From Symbiodinium natans (taxonomy: Eukaryota; Sar; Dinophyceae; Suessiales; Symbiodiniaceae), in assembly GCA_905221605.1 (NCBI GenBank), contig CAJNDS010002144.1, forward strand, positions 358,647-422,646: a DNA stretch of 64,000 bases, written 5' to 3'. A program made the position numbers and the translations under genes. Below the pieces are notes generated by a model. The model had not been told where the DNA came from. It made no database searches and worked only from the letters and a program-made list of their open reading frames with translations. Below are positions 41,801 to 52,614 of this stretch, piece by piece (positions within the stretch are counted from its first letter, which is position 1; each line of letters begins with the position of its first letter).

Positions 41801-42110
41801 GATTCCGGGGGCTCAGGGTTCGGAGGAGCAGTCTGTTGAAGAGGAGAAAGAAACTAGATGCCTGTTTTGCGGGTTCCTCCCAAGTGGCCCAATGGTCCCA
41901 CGGCCTGCTGTTGGGGTTTAACTTGGGGCCGGGCGGCGGGGGAGGGGGGAAGATCCGATGATCAAGCCTAAACCCTATGAGCACGAAACCCTACAAGCCT
42001 AACTAAACCCGAAGCCCAGGAACCCCTAAACACAATAACCCTAAACCCTAAACCCAAGAACGCTAAACCCAAGAACCCTTCTAACCCTAAACCCTGCACA
42101 CTCCCTTAAC

Positions 42111-42210
42111 TTGGGATGTTCCCTCTTATACTAACAGTCCTTACTCGGGATAAACATAGGGGTACTACAATCCCTATTAAGGACTGTGAGTAAAGAGCGG
42201 AACATCCCAA
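42111..42210. mobile_element. Fold-back/MITE family D, copy 1
   Basis: TTGGGATGTTCC at the left is answered by GGAACATCCCAA at the right, a perfect 12-bp terminal inverted repeat. Inner arms CTAACAGTCCTTACTCGGGA and TCCCTATTAAGGACTGTGAG also pair. The element is 100 bp. Confidence 0.75.
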
Positions 42211-42214
42211 CCCT

Positions 42215-42710
42215 AAAAACGAAACCCTCTTCAGTTTCGCTGAAATCTTTCCGGCTGCTGTTCTTTTTCCCCCCTGGCACGGCCGTTCGCAAGCTCGCTT
42301 GTTGCAAAGAAGAACTGGAATTTATTGCCCAAACAGTGTGTCGTTTCCGATTCAAGAGGAAGGGGGGTTCCTATACGTTAAGAGTCGGTACATGATGCCG
42401 CGCATCGTGCGCCCTGCCGGCACCGGGCTGGCCTCGAAACTGTCGTCGCTTTTGGGCGTCCGTGTTCGCCACATGCGAAAACAGTCGTCGCTTTGTTGAG
42501 ATTCTGGTGTGGTGCCTTTGATGCAGTGGGATGCTTTGGCGTGCCCACATGGTCTCTCACTGTTTGGGTTCTGTGCTGGCCTAATGCTGTGTTTTGGGAA
42601 ATGTCTCATTATGATTCTCTTCTATCTCCTTTTGAAGGGGTCTTTGGCACGTAGTAGAAGTACAAGAAAATCTGAATAACAGAACGCCGAGGGCCAAAAG
42701 ACCAAAGAAA
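42215..42710. other. Unique spacer of about 500 bp, no gene recognised
   Basis: Overlapping short frames on both strands; no domain or repeat recognised. Confidence 0.45.
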
Positions 42711-43600
42711 ACCCTAAACCCTAAACCCTACACCCTACACCCTAAACCCTAAACCAAGCAAATAGCCGGGGAAACTCCTCACCGATTCTAGAGGAGTGTC
42801 GAATTCAAGCAAGTGGAGAGCCAGCTTGTAACTCCGATCGCCGGTCTTCAAAACCCTAAACCCTATATACACCCCAACCCTGAAACCAAAACCCCAAAGC
42901 CCTAAAGCCTAAACCCTAAACCCTGAACCCTGAACCCTGAACCCTACCTCTGGATGCATCCCAAGGGCGCGCTCATGGAGGAGTTCACGCCTTCCGAGCG
43001 GCTTGATGAGTTCAAATCCAGGGTTTAGGGTTTAGGGCTTAGGGCTTAGGGCTTAGGGTTTAGGGCTTCAGGATTTAGGGGTGTAGGCTTTAGGGGTGTA
43101 CTGTTTAATTAGGGTTTCGGGGGGTGTAGGGTTAATTACGGCGTAGGGTTGAGGGTGCAGGCCCCAGGTTTTCAGGGCTAAGGGTGCTCCCCCCCAAACC
43201 CTAAACCCTAAACCCGAGACCCTCAAAGCCCTATGAAATCCCAAACGCCTTGCAAGTGTGTATCCCCTTTGAGTCCTCATCCTAAAAGCTAAACCCATCA
43301 TGAGCCCTAAACTCTGAAGCAACAGTCCCGAGTTTAGGGCTTAGGGTTTAGGGCTTAGGGTTGAGGGACATATTCTTCGCCCCCAAAGGGTTTCGGGACG
43401 GGGGGTGTAAGGCGCTTCCATTCCTGATTTCCAAGCCCCTGTAAAACCCTAGGCCAGCCCTCAACCCTAAACCACCCCGAATCCTCTACCCGAAAGTCTA
43501 AACCATGAGCCCTAAAAACCTCAACCCTAAACCTAAACCCTAAACCCTAAACCCTAAACCCTCAACCCTCAACCCTCAACCCTAGGCCCTAAACCCTAAT
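42711..43600. repeat. Scattered degenerate telomere motifs
   Basis: C-rich patches at 42711-42756, 42850-42945 and 43530-43605; G-rich at 43020-43070 and 43330-43365. Each has fewer than eight units. Confidence 0.75.
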
Positions 43601-43605
43601 CCTAA

Positions 43606-44010
43606 ACTCAAATAAGGAGCCCAAGGTTGACAGAGCGCCATCGAGCCAGAGTTCGCGATTTCAGGTGCCCCCAAGGCGGTCGCCGGGTCCTGAGTCGCTG
43701 ATGCGGAACATGGGGTCGCGTTCCTCGTTCTGGCCCCCCACGGCCAGCATCGGCCGCCCCCGCGGTACGGCACAGGAAGGGCCACCACGTCCGACATTCA
43801 CTCTCTCTTGCCATCTGCAGTACTATTATGGAATTAGGTACCCAACAACCCTGTTTAGTATATAGTTTTGGGTGCTATAAGTCCATAGTGGTACTGGAGA
43901 TGAGCCCTCTGGGTTGTAAGAATCTCGAAATCCTGTCCTCCACTCGGATTGTTAGCACGGTGCTCCGGCCAGTTTGGTCGTGCGCGATCCTTAAGTCATT
44001 GCTTAAGGCC
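43606..44010. other. Unique spacer of about 400 bp, no gene recognised
   Basis: TTAAGTCATTGCTTAAGG occurs at 43991 and 44048, flanking a short CCCTAAA array (44014-44045) as direct duplicates of 18 bases. Confidence 0.6.
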
Positions 44011-44169
44011 CCGAAACCCTAAACCCTAAACCCTAAGCCCTAAACCCTATAAACCCTTAAGTCATTGCTTAAGGGGCTTCGTTGAAATAGGCAGGGGGGG
44101 TGGCTAGGCTTCTGGGTTTGGGGTCTATGGACTTAGGGATAGTTCAGGGTTTCGGGGTTAGGGTTTGGG

Positions 44170-44240
44170 GTTGTGGGTAGTTTCGGATTTAGGGTTTAGG
44201 GTTTAGGGTTTAAAGTTTAGGGTTTAGGGTTTAGGGTAGT
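44170..44240 (+). repeat. Short telomere array
   Basis: TTTAGGG units with TTTAAAG interruption. Confidence 0.85.
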
Positions 44241-44514
44241 TTAATGTTCCAGGGTCAAGGGTTTCTGTGCCAGGGCGCTGATCGTGTCCAGAGCCACAGC
44301 AGCTCTCGTCATGGCCTTGCACACGTAGACTGCATCAGGGTTAGCTGCAGTGCAAAGCCCCCCCAAAAAGGCAGATCCATGAAGGTATATCTACAGTGCA
44401 TAGCCTCCCCAAACTGGTACATCCATGCAGGTAGGCCTAGCCGAAAGAAACCAAACCCCTGCTAGTCTTGGGGTTGCTTCAAGACTCCAAGAAAGCCCGG
44501 GGTTCAGGGAACCC

Positions 44515-44788
44515 TAAACCCTAAACCCTAAACCCTAAACCCTAAACCCTAAACCCTAAACCTTTAGGGTTTGGAGTTGAACGCTTCAAGATGGGAGAGG
44601 AAACATCCGTAAGCCAGGTATTAGGTGGTCCCTGATTACGCAGCCTTGGGTCCGCCCCAAACCCTAAACCCTAAACCCTAAACACTGGGCCACCCCCAAT
44701 CCCTACACCTCCCTAAACCCTAAACCCTAAACCCTAAACCCTAAACCCTAAACCCTAAACCCTAAACCCTAAACCCTAAACCCTAAGC
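44515..44788 (-). repeat. Telomere arrays
   Basis: 44515-44563 ends in an abrupt flip to TTTAGGGTTTGG. A short array lies at 44655-44682, and 44711-44788 has about 11 clean units. Confidence 0.9.
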
Positions 44789-45118
44789 CCGGGTCTGTAG
44801 TAACCAGAACTCTCATGTTTGCTTCTCAGACATGGACCCCACACAGCCTTAAGCCCCAAACCCTAAACCAGTAAACTCCAAACCCTAAGGGTTGGGGGTT
44901 TAGAGTTCAAACAGGGCTCGGGGTTTCAAATAGGGTTTAGGGTTTAAGTAGGGTTTAGGGCTTAGCCTTAGACTACTGCAACCCACCTGCATGGTAAAAC
45001 AATGAAAGCCAGCTCGATAGACTTGAAGACACCTGTTGTACCTAGTTGCTGAGTGCCCTGGGTCAAACAAGCTGAACTATTCAGTTCTGGTGGATGCCGC
45101 ACAAGGAAAAACACCAAG

Positions 45119-45200
45119 TATAGGGGCCGCAATAATTAGAACAGATTTTTTTGGGGGGGTTCTAGTATAGTTAGAAAGGGACCAGAAGGAAATAGTATCA
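45119..45200 (+). mobile_element. MITE-like family C copy
   Basis: TATAGGGGCCGCAATAATTA, T7G7, TTCTAGTATAGTTAGAAAGG, GACCAGAAGGAAATA. Confidence 0.6.
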
Positions 45201-45263
45201 GAAACTGCTCCGACCACAATGTGACTCAGCTACTAAGTGTATCTGCGGCACACGAACCTTCGA

Positions 45264-45303
45264 GGTTTAGGGTTTAGGGTTTTTGAACCCTAAACCCTAA
45301 ACC
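45264..45303. repeat. Perfect telomere hairpin: 18-bp arms, 4-base loop
   Basis: GGTTTAGGGTTTAGGGTT, loop TTTG, AACCCTAAACCCTAAACC. G-rich to C-rich order is that expected from a head-to-head telomere fusion. Confidence 0.9.
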
Positions 45304-45401
45304 CTAAACCTTTTACCACTCAGAAGGCACCATCGGCCCGAAAACCCAGGAAGGCCACCACCCAACGCCCGAGCAGCGAGAGTTAGGCCAAGGGTGTTTT
45401 A

Positions 45402-45438
45402 GATTTTAGGGTTTAGGGTTTAGGGTTTAGGGTTTAGG
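45402..45438 (+). repeat. Short telomere array at an orientation flip
   Basis: TTTAGGG units ending in TTTAGG, followed at once by TAACCCTATAACCC. Confidence 0.9.
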
Positions 45439-45738
45439 TAACCCTATAACCCTAAACCCTAAAGCCTAAGCCTTTAACCCTATAACCCTATAACCCTATA
45501 AGCCTATAACCCTATAACCCTATAACCCTATAACCCTATAACCCTCTAACCCTCTAACCCTATAACCCTCTAACCCTATAACCCAATAACCCTCTAACCC
45601 TCTATCCCTCTAACCCTCTAACCCTCTAACCCTATAACCCTATAACCCTATAACCCTATAACCCTCTAACCCTATAACCCTCTAAGCCTCTAACCCTCTA
45701 ACCCTCACCCTATAACCCTATAACCCTATAACCCTAAA
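45439..45738 (-). repeat. Variant array of 8-bp CCCTATAA and CCCTCTAA
   Basis: About 36 units. The two forms occur in blocks, which points to local duplication. Confidence 0.95.
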
Positions 45739-45942
45739 CACGAAAACCCGGAACTCTGAGTTTAGGGTCTTTTAGGGCTTAGGGTTCCCCCCCCCCCCCT
45801 AACCTCGAGCAGCCCCAGTGCACCCGGCCAATGTGCCCCGAAGCTGGCAATGCAGGTGTTGAAGCCTTCGGTCTGCTGGGAGATGGCTCAGGATGCTGCG
45901 GCCAAGTGTGGGGAAGGCTTTGGGGGGGGGGGTAGGGTTTAG

Positions 45943-46201
45943 GGTTTAGGGTTTAGGGTTTAGGGGTTTAGGGGTTTAGGGGTTTAGGGGTTTAGGGGTT
46001 TAGGGTTTAGGGTTTAGGGTTTAGGGTTTAGGGTTTAGGGTTTAGGGTGTAGGGTGTAGGGTGTAGGGTGTAGGGTGTAGGAGAGATTACCAACCCCTAC
46101 CGGGCCACGGCGCAGGGTGGCGGGGGGCGGGGTGGGGCTGCACACATAAGGTTTAGGGTTTAGGGTTTAGGGTTTAGGGTTTAGGGTTTAGGGTTTAGGG
46201 T
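45943..46201 (+). repeat. Telomere arrays with grouped variants
   Basis: 45943-46081: TTTAGGG, then five or more TTTAGGGG, then TTTAGGG, then five GTAGGGT units. 46149-46201 is clean TTTAGGG. Confidence 0.95.
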
Positions 46202-46319
46202 CGTTGGCTTCTTGGTTGCGGGTTCAAGATTTGGGGTTTGGGCTTCTGAGTTAGAATCCCTCCACGATCCTGGAACCTATCCCCCAAAACCATCCAAAAC
46301 CCCCACGCCTGCATCATCA

Positions 46320-46520
46320 AACCCCAAACCCCAAACCCTAAACCCTAAACCCTTAATCCGAAACCCTAAACCCTAAACCCTAAACCCTAAACCCTAAGCG
46401 GCCTTCCTGGAGCCCTGCCACCTGAGACTCAGCAACCTTGCAGACCTCAGCTAACTAGGGTGGTTTAGGGTTTGGGGTTTGGGGTTTAGGGTTTAGGGTT
46501 TAGGGTTTAGGGCTTAAGCA
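46320..46520. repeat. Opposed telomere arrays
   Basis: C-rich 46320-46397, G-rich 46464-46515, about 65 bp apart. Confidence 0.9.
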
Positions 46521-47395
46521 CAATGGCCCTAAAACCCCAAACCATAACTCCATCAGAGACCCTCATAATTCAATTTCTCCTGGTTGAAGTAAGCTATTCC
46601 GGTTCGACCGTTTCTGAAGGACCCACCACCACTTTGACAGCAGGTACCTTGTTGTACCAGTATGAGGTGAGAACAACTCCACCAATAGCCTCGTGGTTTT
46701 GCCCACATCCTCCTGGCATCTGCACACCCTAAACCTAAGCCCGCAAGCACAAACGAATCCAGCGAGTTTTCAATGTGGATTTGCTGTAGAACTTGGGTGA
46801 AAGGCGTGTAAATAAACTTGGCAGAACCACCTTCTTAGGTTCACCACGTTTACGCCCTTCACCGAAACCTTGCCAAGGCGCTGATGGTGTCGGCGACAAG
46901 GTTGGAGCCTTGCGGTTTTAGGGTTTGGGGTTTTGGGGTGGGGGGAGGGGGGGGGGGGGGGAGCCCTAACCCTTTGTCCCGGGCAGATGCACCGAGGCTA
47001 TGTATGGACGATAAAGGGAGTTCTAAACGAATTCGAACAACCCTAAAAAGGGAACAAAGGCCTACTCCGGGGCATAGATAAAGTCGACAACAGGACATGG
47101 GACAAAATCACAACACGTATCTTGACCAGCCATGTTTGCAGCTTCGACAGGGCCCGATTGTACCAAGCTATATGCTTCTTACTTGATTGTGATTGAAAAG
47201 CAAGAGCCGAAACTGGCTTGAAGAAGACGACCGATACAAAAGAGGAATGTCACTGTCCGATAACGTCTTCTGAAAAACAGGCTTATTGGGATTGCGCACC
47301 CTGCCTCCCCGCCCTCCCAGTATTGTAAATCTCGAACACTTACACCCACCGACGGGGGGACTGGTATGTAACCCCAAGCTAAAACCGTAAGCCCG
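46521..47395. other. Mostly unique spacer, no gene recognised
   Basis: Holds a G-rich tract at 46935-46962. Frames at 46523-46732 (plus) and 47168-47377 (minus) have no recognisable domain. Confidence 0.4.
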
Positions 47396-47399
47396 AAAC

Positions 47400-47845
47400 G
47401 CTATACCCTAAACTCTAAACCCGAAACCCTAACCCTAAACAACCCTAACTCTAAACCTAAACGTTAAACCATCGCTAAACCTTCAACCCTCAAACCCTAG
47501 CTCTAATGGACCCTGAACCCTGAGCCCTGAGCCCTGAGCCCTGAACCCTGAACCCTAGACCCAAAACCCAAAACCCTAAACCCTAAACCCTATTCAAACC
47601 CTAACTCAAATGCGGCTACTGCGGCGCTGTACGCGGAGGAGAAGTTCCAGAGCCTTCACTCCGCCAGGCTGGGTTTGCGGTTTGGGGTTTGGGGTTTGGG
47701 GTTTAGGGTTTAGGGTTTAGGGTTTAGGGTTTAGGGTCTAGGGTCTAGGGTCTAGGGTCTAGGGTCCAGGGTCTAGGGTTCAAGGTTCAGGGTTCAGGGT
47801 TCAGGGTTCAGGGTTCAGGGTCCAGTTCAGCGTTTAGGGTTTAGG
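47400..47845. repeat. Telomere arrays with variant blocks
   Basis: C-rich 47400-47600 (degenerate, with CCCTGAG units). G-rich 47675-47845 runs TTTGGGG, TTTAGGG, TCTAGGG, then TTCAGGG in blocks. Confidence 0.9.
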
Positions 47846-48094
47846 GCTAAGGCTGGGGAATCAGGTAGCGAGGGTTTGAGAGAGAGAGATAGAGACAGAG
47901 CTACTTTAGGGTTTGGGGCGTTTAGGGTTGCTTTAGGAATTCTTGGGCTTCAGGGCTTCTCGGGTTTAGGGTTTTGGGTTTGGGGTTTAGGGTTCGGGTT
48001 TCGGGTTCAGGGCTAGAGGCCGAGTACCGCAAATTGTCTGTGTAGCTCTCTAAATCAATGGTGTCTTCTTTGCTGGGTGGGGGGGGGGGTTACC

Positions 48095-48370
48095 CTTACA
48101 CCCTAAACCCTAAACCCTAAACCCTAAACCCTAAACCCTCAACCCTCAACCCCAAACCCAAAACCTTAAACCCTCAACCCTCAACCCTCAACCCTAACCC
48201 TGAACCCTAAACCCACTTCTGAAGGAACAACACGAGGAAACCCCCAAAGCAGCCACGAACTTGCAAGCTGGTTGGCTCCCAGTAGGGCTTCGGGTTCAGG
48301 GTTCAGGGTTCAGGGTTTAGGGTTTAGGGTTTAGGGTTCAGGGTTTAGGGGTTAGGGCTTAGGGTTTGCA
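48095..48370. repeat. Opposed telomere arrays
   Basis: C-rich 48095-48212 with CCCTCAA variants; G-rich 48290-48370 with TTCAGGG variants. Confidence 0.9.
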
Positions 48371-48520
48371 ACCTTAGAACCCCTAAACCCTCGCAGTCAG
48401 GGGCACCGCCAGCCAGAGCTTCTTGGAAGCGAGGGCGCCGGCAGCAGAGTTTGCAGTCACCAGGTCCCAGCACATCTGACGCATAGTGCGTCAAGGACTT
48501 GGGGTGTGTTTAGCGTTTCG

Positions 48521-48626
48521 GGTTTAGGGGTTTAGGGGTTTAGGGGTTTAGGGGTTTAGGGGTTTAGGGGTTTAGGGGTTTAGGTGTTTAGGGGTTTAGG
48601 GTTTAGGGTTTAGGGTTTAGGGTTTG
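48521..48626 (+). repeat. Variant array TTTAGGGG then TTTAGGG
   Basis: About ten 8-bp TTTAGGGG units followed by 7-bp units. Confidence 0.95.
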
Positions 48627-48789
48627 GGGAGTTGGGCTTTGAGGGTTTCGGGTTGGATTGGAAAGTCGGTTTGTGATGCCATATGTTCCCCCTACAAACG
48701 GTGAGGGTAGCGCAGAAGAGAGGTAGGTTTTGCAGAGGCTTTGGGGGGTGGGGGCTCCCGAAACCCTAAACCCTAAACCCTAAACCCTA

Positions 48790-49160
48790 AACTCTAAAGA
48801 TGGTTGAGGGATTTCTAGACTTCATGAGATGGCGCGCGACTGTGGCTGTTCTGTGGTAACCGTTGCTTAGGTCATCATGGGTTCAGGGTTTAGGATGTAG
48901 GGTTGTCCTTCCAAAACCCACAAACACCTATGGCAAGAACCCCTCGCAGGGGGCTGTTAAGGTCGCTAAACCACAAACCCTAAATTCCCTACTTGCTGTA
49001 CAGCAGCCTACACAAGCGAAATACGTCCTGCATGGGTATTGAGCGCGCCTTAATTTCAGAAGAGCTGCAACTGGACCCGGCTAAGCCGTTGCCAACCGGA
49101 TTTCAAAAGCGCTTACAACCCGAACCGAAGCACCCGCAAAGACAATGAAGAAAAGAACCC
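48790..49160. other. Unique spacer of about 370 bp, no gene recognised
   Basis: A few isolated telomere-like words only. Confidence 0.5.
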
Positions 49161-49165
49161 TCAAA

Positions 49166-49235
49166 TAGGGTTTAGGGTTTAGGGTTTAGCGTTTAGGGTT
49201 TAGGGGGGTAGGGTTTAGGGCTCAGGTTTAGGGTT
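49166..49235 (+). repeat. Short telomere array
   Basis: TTTAGGG units, interrupted. Confidence 0.85.
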
Positions 49236-49244
49236 TAGAGGTTC

Positions 49245-49675
49245 AAGTCGTCAAAGCCAGAGGTCTTTGCGATTCGGCACCTACGCCAACAATGGCTCCT
49301 CAGTATAAACCCCCCAATAGTGGGCTTCCCTATAATAGTCATAATAACAACAATAATAATCAACAATACTAAACATAATCTGAATAATAAAATCAAGAGG
49401 AACCCCAATAAGGTACCCTAAGTTTGGAAACCCCCCTGTCAGGGCTTGGGGTTCTAAGCCCGACAAGCTGAAATAGCCTACCCGATAAGGCTTAATATAG
49501 GGGCCTTAAGAATTCGAGTGGGTTTTTTTCTTTATTCCGACCCCTCCATAAAAGCTTCCTCCAGCCGCCTTGCTGGCCATCTCCTCCAACAATTGCAGGG
49601 AGCCACGCCAGAAGCGGCCACGAGAGCAGCTGGCAAGGGCCTGTGTTTTGGGGGGGCGAGGGGAAAACCCCCATA
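49245..49675. other. Unique spacer with a partial family C copy
   Basis: 49320-49395 is AT-rich. TATAGGGGCCTTAAGAATTC at 49496 matches the family C start, followed by a T7 run. No gene recognised. Confidence 0.45.
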
Positions 49676-49676
49676 A

Positions 49677-50009
49677 AACCCTAAACCCTGAACCCTGAAC
49701 CCTAAACCCTAAACCCTAAACCGTTGGGGGTTTATAGGATTTGGGGCGTCTGAAGCGCTGGGCCGTGGGGTGTTCGTATGGGCTTTAGTTGGGACACTAG
49801 GGCTGTGGCGACTTCTTTGGTTGCTTTTCGGGCTGAGGGTGTGGAGTCTGGGGCGTAATTCTTGGGTTTTCGGATGCCTGAACCCTAAACCCTAAACCCT
49901 AAACTTTGGCCCTAAACCCTAAATAAACCCTAAACCCTAAACCCTAAACCCTAAACCTAACCCTAAACCCTAAACCCTAGGGTTTAGGGTTTAGGGTTTA
50001 GGGTCTAAA
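49677..50009. repeat. Telomere arrays with a perfect palindromic flip
   Basis: C-rich 49677-49722 and 49878-49978, then G-rich 49979-50009 with no spacer. The junction centre CCCTAGGG gives a perfect 40-bp palindrome (49959-49998). Confidence 0.95.
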
Positions 50010-50094
50010 CTTGCAGCAGGTTTCCAAATCAAGTCTCCGAACACAAGGAGCGCAACCTAGTCTCCCCTCCAGCACGGGGGCTTAGGGCTTATTT

Positions 50095-50490
50095 AGGGTT
50101 AAGGGTTTAGGGTTCAGGGTTTAGGGTTTAGTGTTTAGGGTTCAGGCGGTTTAGGGTTTAGAGTTTACAAGGTTTAGGATTTACCCGCAAAACCCTAAAC
50201 CTTAAACTTTGTAGACCCCACGACTAAACTCCAAACCCCAAACCCTAAACCCTAAACCCTGAACCCGAAACCCGAAACCCTAAACCCTAACCGTAAACCC
50301 CAAACCCCAAACCCCAAACCCCAAACCCTAAACCCTAAACCCTAAACCCTAAACCTCTGCCAAGCTAGGGACGAGATTGCCCCGCAGCGTGGCGTCGACT
50401 CGCACCCGGCAATGGAAGATGCTGACAAGGGCGACGCGCCATCCTTGCGGGTTTAGGGTTTAGGGTTTAGGGTTTAGGGTTTAGGTTTAG
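50095..50490. repeat. Telomere arrays
   Basis: G-rich 50095-50150 (degenerate), C-rich 50225-50355 with CCCCAAA block, G-rich 50450-50490. Confidence 0.9.
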
Positions 50491-50609
50491 GGTAACTGCT
50501 AGACTTTGATGTGCTTGGGCTGTGTCTTCAGAGGCGGTAAAGGGGAGCCTAGACATACAGAGAAAGGGAACAACACTGTGGGCCCTAGCTCTTGTATATC
50601 AAGCCCCAA

Positions 50610-50870
50610 ACCCACCTTTAGGGTTTGGGGTTTAGGGTTTAGGGATTAGGGTTTAGGGATCCAAACCCTATACCCGAAACCCCCAAAGCGCTGCACTAGC
50701 GCAATGAAAGGGGACCCAAGCCCAGGATTTGGGGGGATCTGGGGGTGAGGGCTTCAGTCTTGGGCTTGGGTTTCGGTTTTGGGGTTTGGTTTAGGGTTTA
50801 GGGTTTAGAGTTTAGGGTTTCGGGCTTAGGGTTTAGGGTTTAGGGCTTGGGGTTTGGGGTTTGGGGTTCA
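50610..50870 (+). repeat. Degenerate telomere-like DNA
   Basis: TTTAGGG/TTTGGGG patches at 50618-50660 and 50785-50870. Confidence 0.75.
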
Positions 50871-50950
50871 AGTCTGTGATGAAGACTTCATCGCCAAAGG
50901 CGAAAGGCAAACCAAAGAAAATTGAAACCCTCCTGCAAATGCCGGAAGAG

Positions 50951-51286
50951 CTACATTGAGCTCAGGCCCGGACCCCAACTGCATCTGAGGACTTTGCAGG
51001 AACAAACAAACAAACATGTCTGAGCCAGACATGAGTGCATATAGGGAAGCACCCCATGTATGGAAGATGCCCTTCTGAGAGCAGGAATGCGAGGATGCTT
51101 TGCCTCATGGGGCCTCAGAACGAGCTCACTTCCCGTGCGGTAGCTTAGCAGTGACGTCCCCTCGGAACCGCGGGCGGAAGACGCGGCTGAGCCCATCCAC
51201 CGCCCCGTCCCCCTACGGCGGGTCCTCCCGACCGCAGCTGCTGCATAGGATCTCAGGACTCAGGACCATCCAGGCCAACATCCCAC
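50951..51286 (-). other. Likely 3' untranslated part of the retrotransposon fragment
   Basis: Lies downstream (minus strand) of the endonuclease stop codon. Contains TGTTTGTTTGTTTGTTC (51000-51016), a TGTT-type simple repeat such as LINE 3' regions often carry. The exact 3' end cannot be set. Confidence 0.4.
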
Positions 51287-51838
51287 CTAGGTATCCCCGA
51301 GCGCAGTCGTAGCGAGCCGCCGCCTCAGAGCAGCCTTTGCCCGGTGGGACCGAGCCGCCACACACAGCTCCTGCAACAAGAGGGAATGTAGCAGACTTGG
51401 CATCTCCCCAGTGCGGGCTGCTACAGCGCGAGCGACGTGCTTGATGACGACGGCAGCCCCAGCATCCCAATTGCCCGTCGTTTCTGCCACCATGGGCACG
51501 AAGGTGACCCCCTGAGCCTCACACGTTCGTGCAGTGCTCTGGTGGTCCTCCTTGTGGCGGGCATACGCGGCCGCTGCTGCTCCAGCCTCCTGACCCGCCA
51601 AAGCCAAGGTCTCTTGCCGCTGGGGCGCCGTGATGGCGAAGTCAAGCGCGGCAGGGGACCCGGCTAAGGAAGGCACGTAAATGTCAGCTGGTCGCCGACG
51701 AGCCAAGTGGGTGTCATCCGGAGACTGGGGCAGGAGCAACCCCGGGCGCTCCTTTTCGGGACGGAAGCCCGCCCGGTCCAACCAGGTGTAGAGGACATCC
51801 CGGACAGAGTTGTGGCGCAGAGTGCGCTCTCCACCAGC
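51287..51838 (-). pseudogene. R2-type non-LTR retrotransposon, C-terminal restriction-like endonuclease domain (5' truncated)
   Basis: On the minus strand the frame is open from the array boundary at 51838 to a TAG at 51287 (about 183 codons). It reads AGGERTLRHNSVRDVLYTW, then RPADI followed by 12 residues and then D (in AALDFAIT). That fits the RH-N and K/R-P-D-I-x12-14-D motifs of the PD-(D/E)xK restriction-like endonuclease at the C-terminus of R2-like LINEs, which nicks target DNA for reverse transcription. Further on, FVPMVAETTGNWDA and LLQELCVAARSHRAKAALRR resemble the tail of algal LINE polyproteins. No internal stop is seen. The reverse transcriptase domain and CCHC finger that should precede it are absent; the frame ends exactly where AAACCC repeats begin. 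It is a fragment and cannot mobilise itself. Confidence 0.7.
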
Positions 51839-51955
51839 GGGTTTAGGGTTTAGGGTTTAGGGTTGTGCCCGCCTCCTGCAATGAAATCCTTGTGGGTTTA
51901 GGATTTAGGGTTTAGGGCTTAGGGTTTAGGGCTTAGGGCCGAGGGCTTAGGGCTG
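51839..51955 (+). repeat. Telomere array abutting the retrotransposon frame
   Basis: GGGTTTAGGG... at 51839-51864 starts immediately next to the coding fragment. After 30 unique bases a degenerate array continues (51894-51955). Confidence 0.9.
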
Positions 51956-52069
51956 GGTTTGGGGCGGGGGGTTTGGAGTTTCGAAGTCCGGCAAAATCAG
52001 CGTAAACTTGCAACTCGTATGGCCCCGCAAAGCCTGCACCCTAAGCCCCCTGGACCCCAAGCCTCCCTG

Positions 52070-52540
52070 AGCCCCAAACCCTAAACCCTAAACCCTAAAC
52101 CCTAAACCCCAAACCCTAAACCCTAAACAGCCCAAACTCCTCAGCCCGGCCCCAGGAACACGCCTCTCCCTTCCACAGCCGAAGCCAAGAGTTGCACCTC
52201 CATCGTTCGGGGTTTAGGGTTTAGGGTTTAGGGTTTAGGGTTTAGGGTTTAGGGTTTAGGGTTTAGGGTTTAGGGTTTAGGGTTTAGGGATAGGCTTCGA
52301 GGGTTTTGAAGAGCCTGTATAGGGTTTTATAGATGGCTTCAGAAAGGCCTTGCGGGTTTTAGACAGGCTTTGTATATAAAGGGTGAATATGGTGTTCGAA
52401 GGTTTTGGAGAAGGGGTGTCGACGGTTGGAAAAGGTTTTAGAGAGGCGTTCGAGAGTGTCGGGTTCAGGGTTCAGGGTTCAGGGTTCAGGGTTTAGGGTT
52501 TAGGGTTCAGGGTTTAGGGTTTAGGGCTTAGGGTTTATTT
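52070..52540. repeat. Telomere arrays
   Basis: C-rich 52077-52128; G-rich 52210-52289 (11 clean units); G-rich 52466-52540 with TTCAGGG. 52300-52460 has loose GGTTTTGGA/GGTTTTAGA words. Confidence 0.9.
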
Positions 52541-52614
52541 GATGGTCAAGGGCCCCAGTGTACCTCAACGGAGGCATCCTAAAGACTTCAAGGGTACTTG
52601 GGGGGGGCGGGGGG

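Noticed and set aside
51213-51667. Other frames overlapping the retrotransposon endonuclease fragment
   Set aside because: Shadows of the minus-strand frame 51287-51838, which alone carries the conserved motifs.
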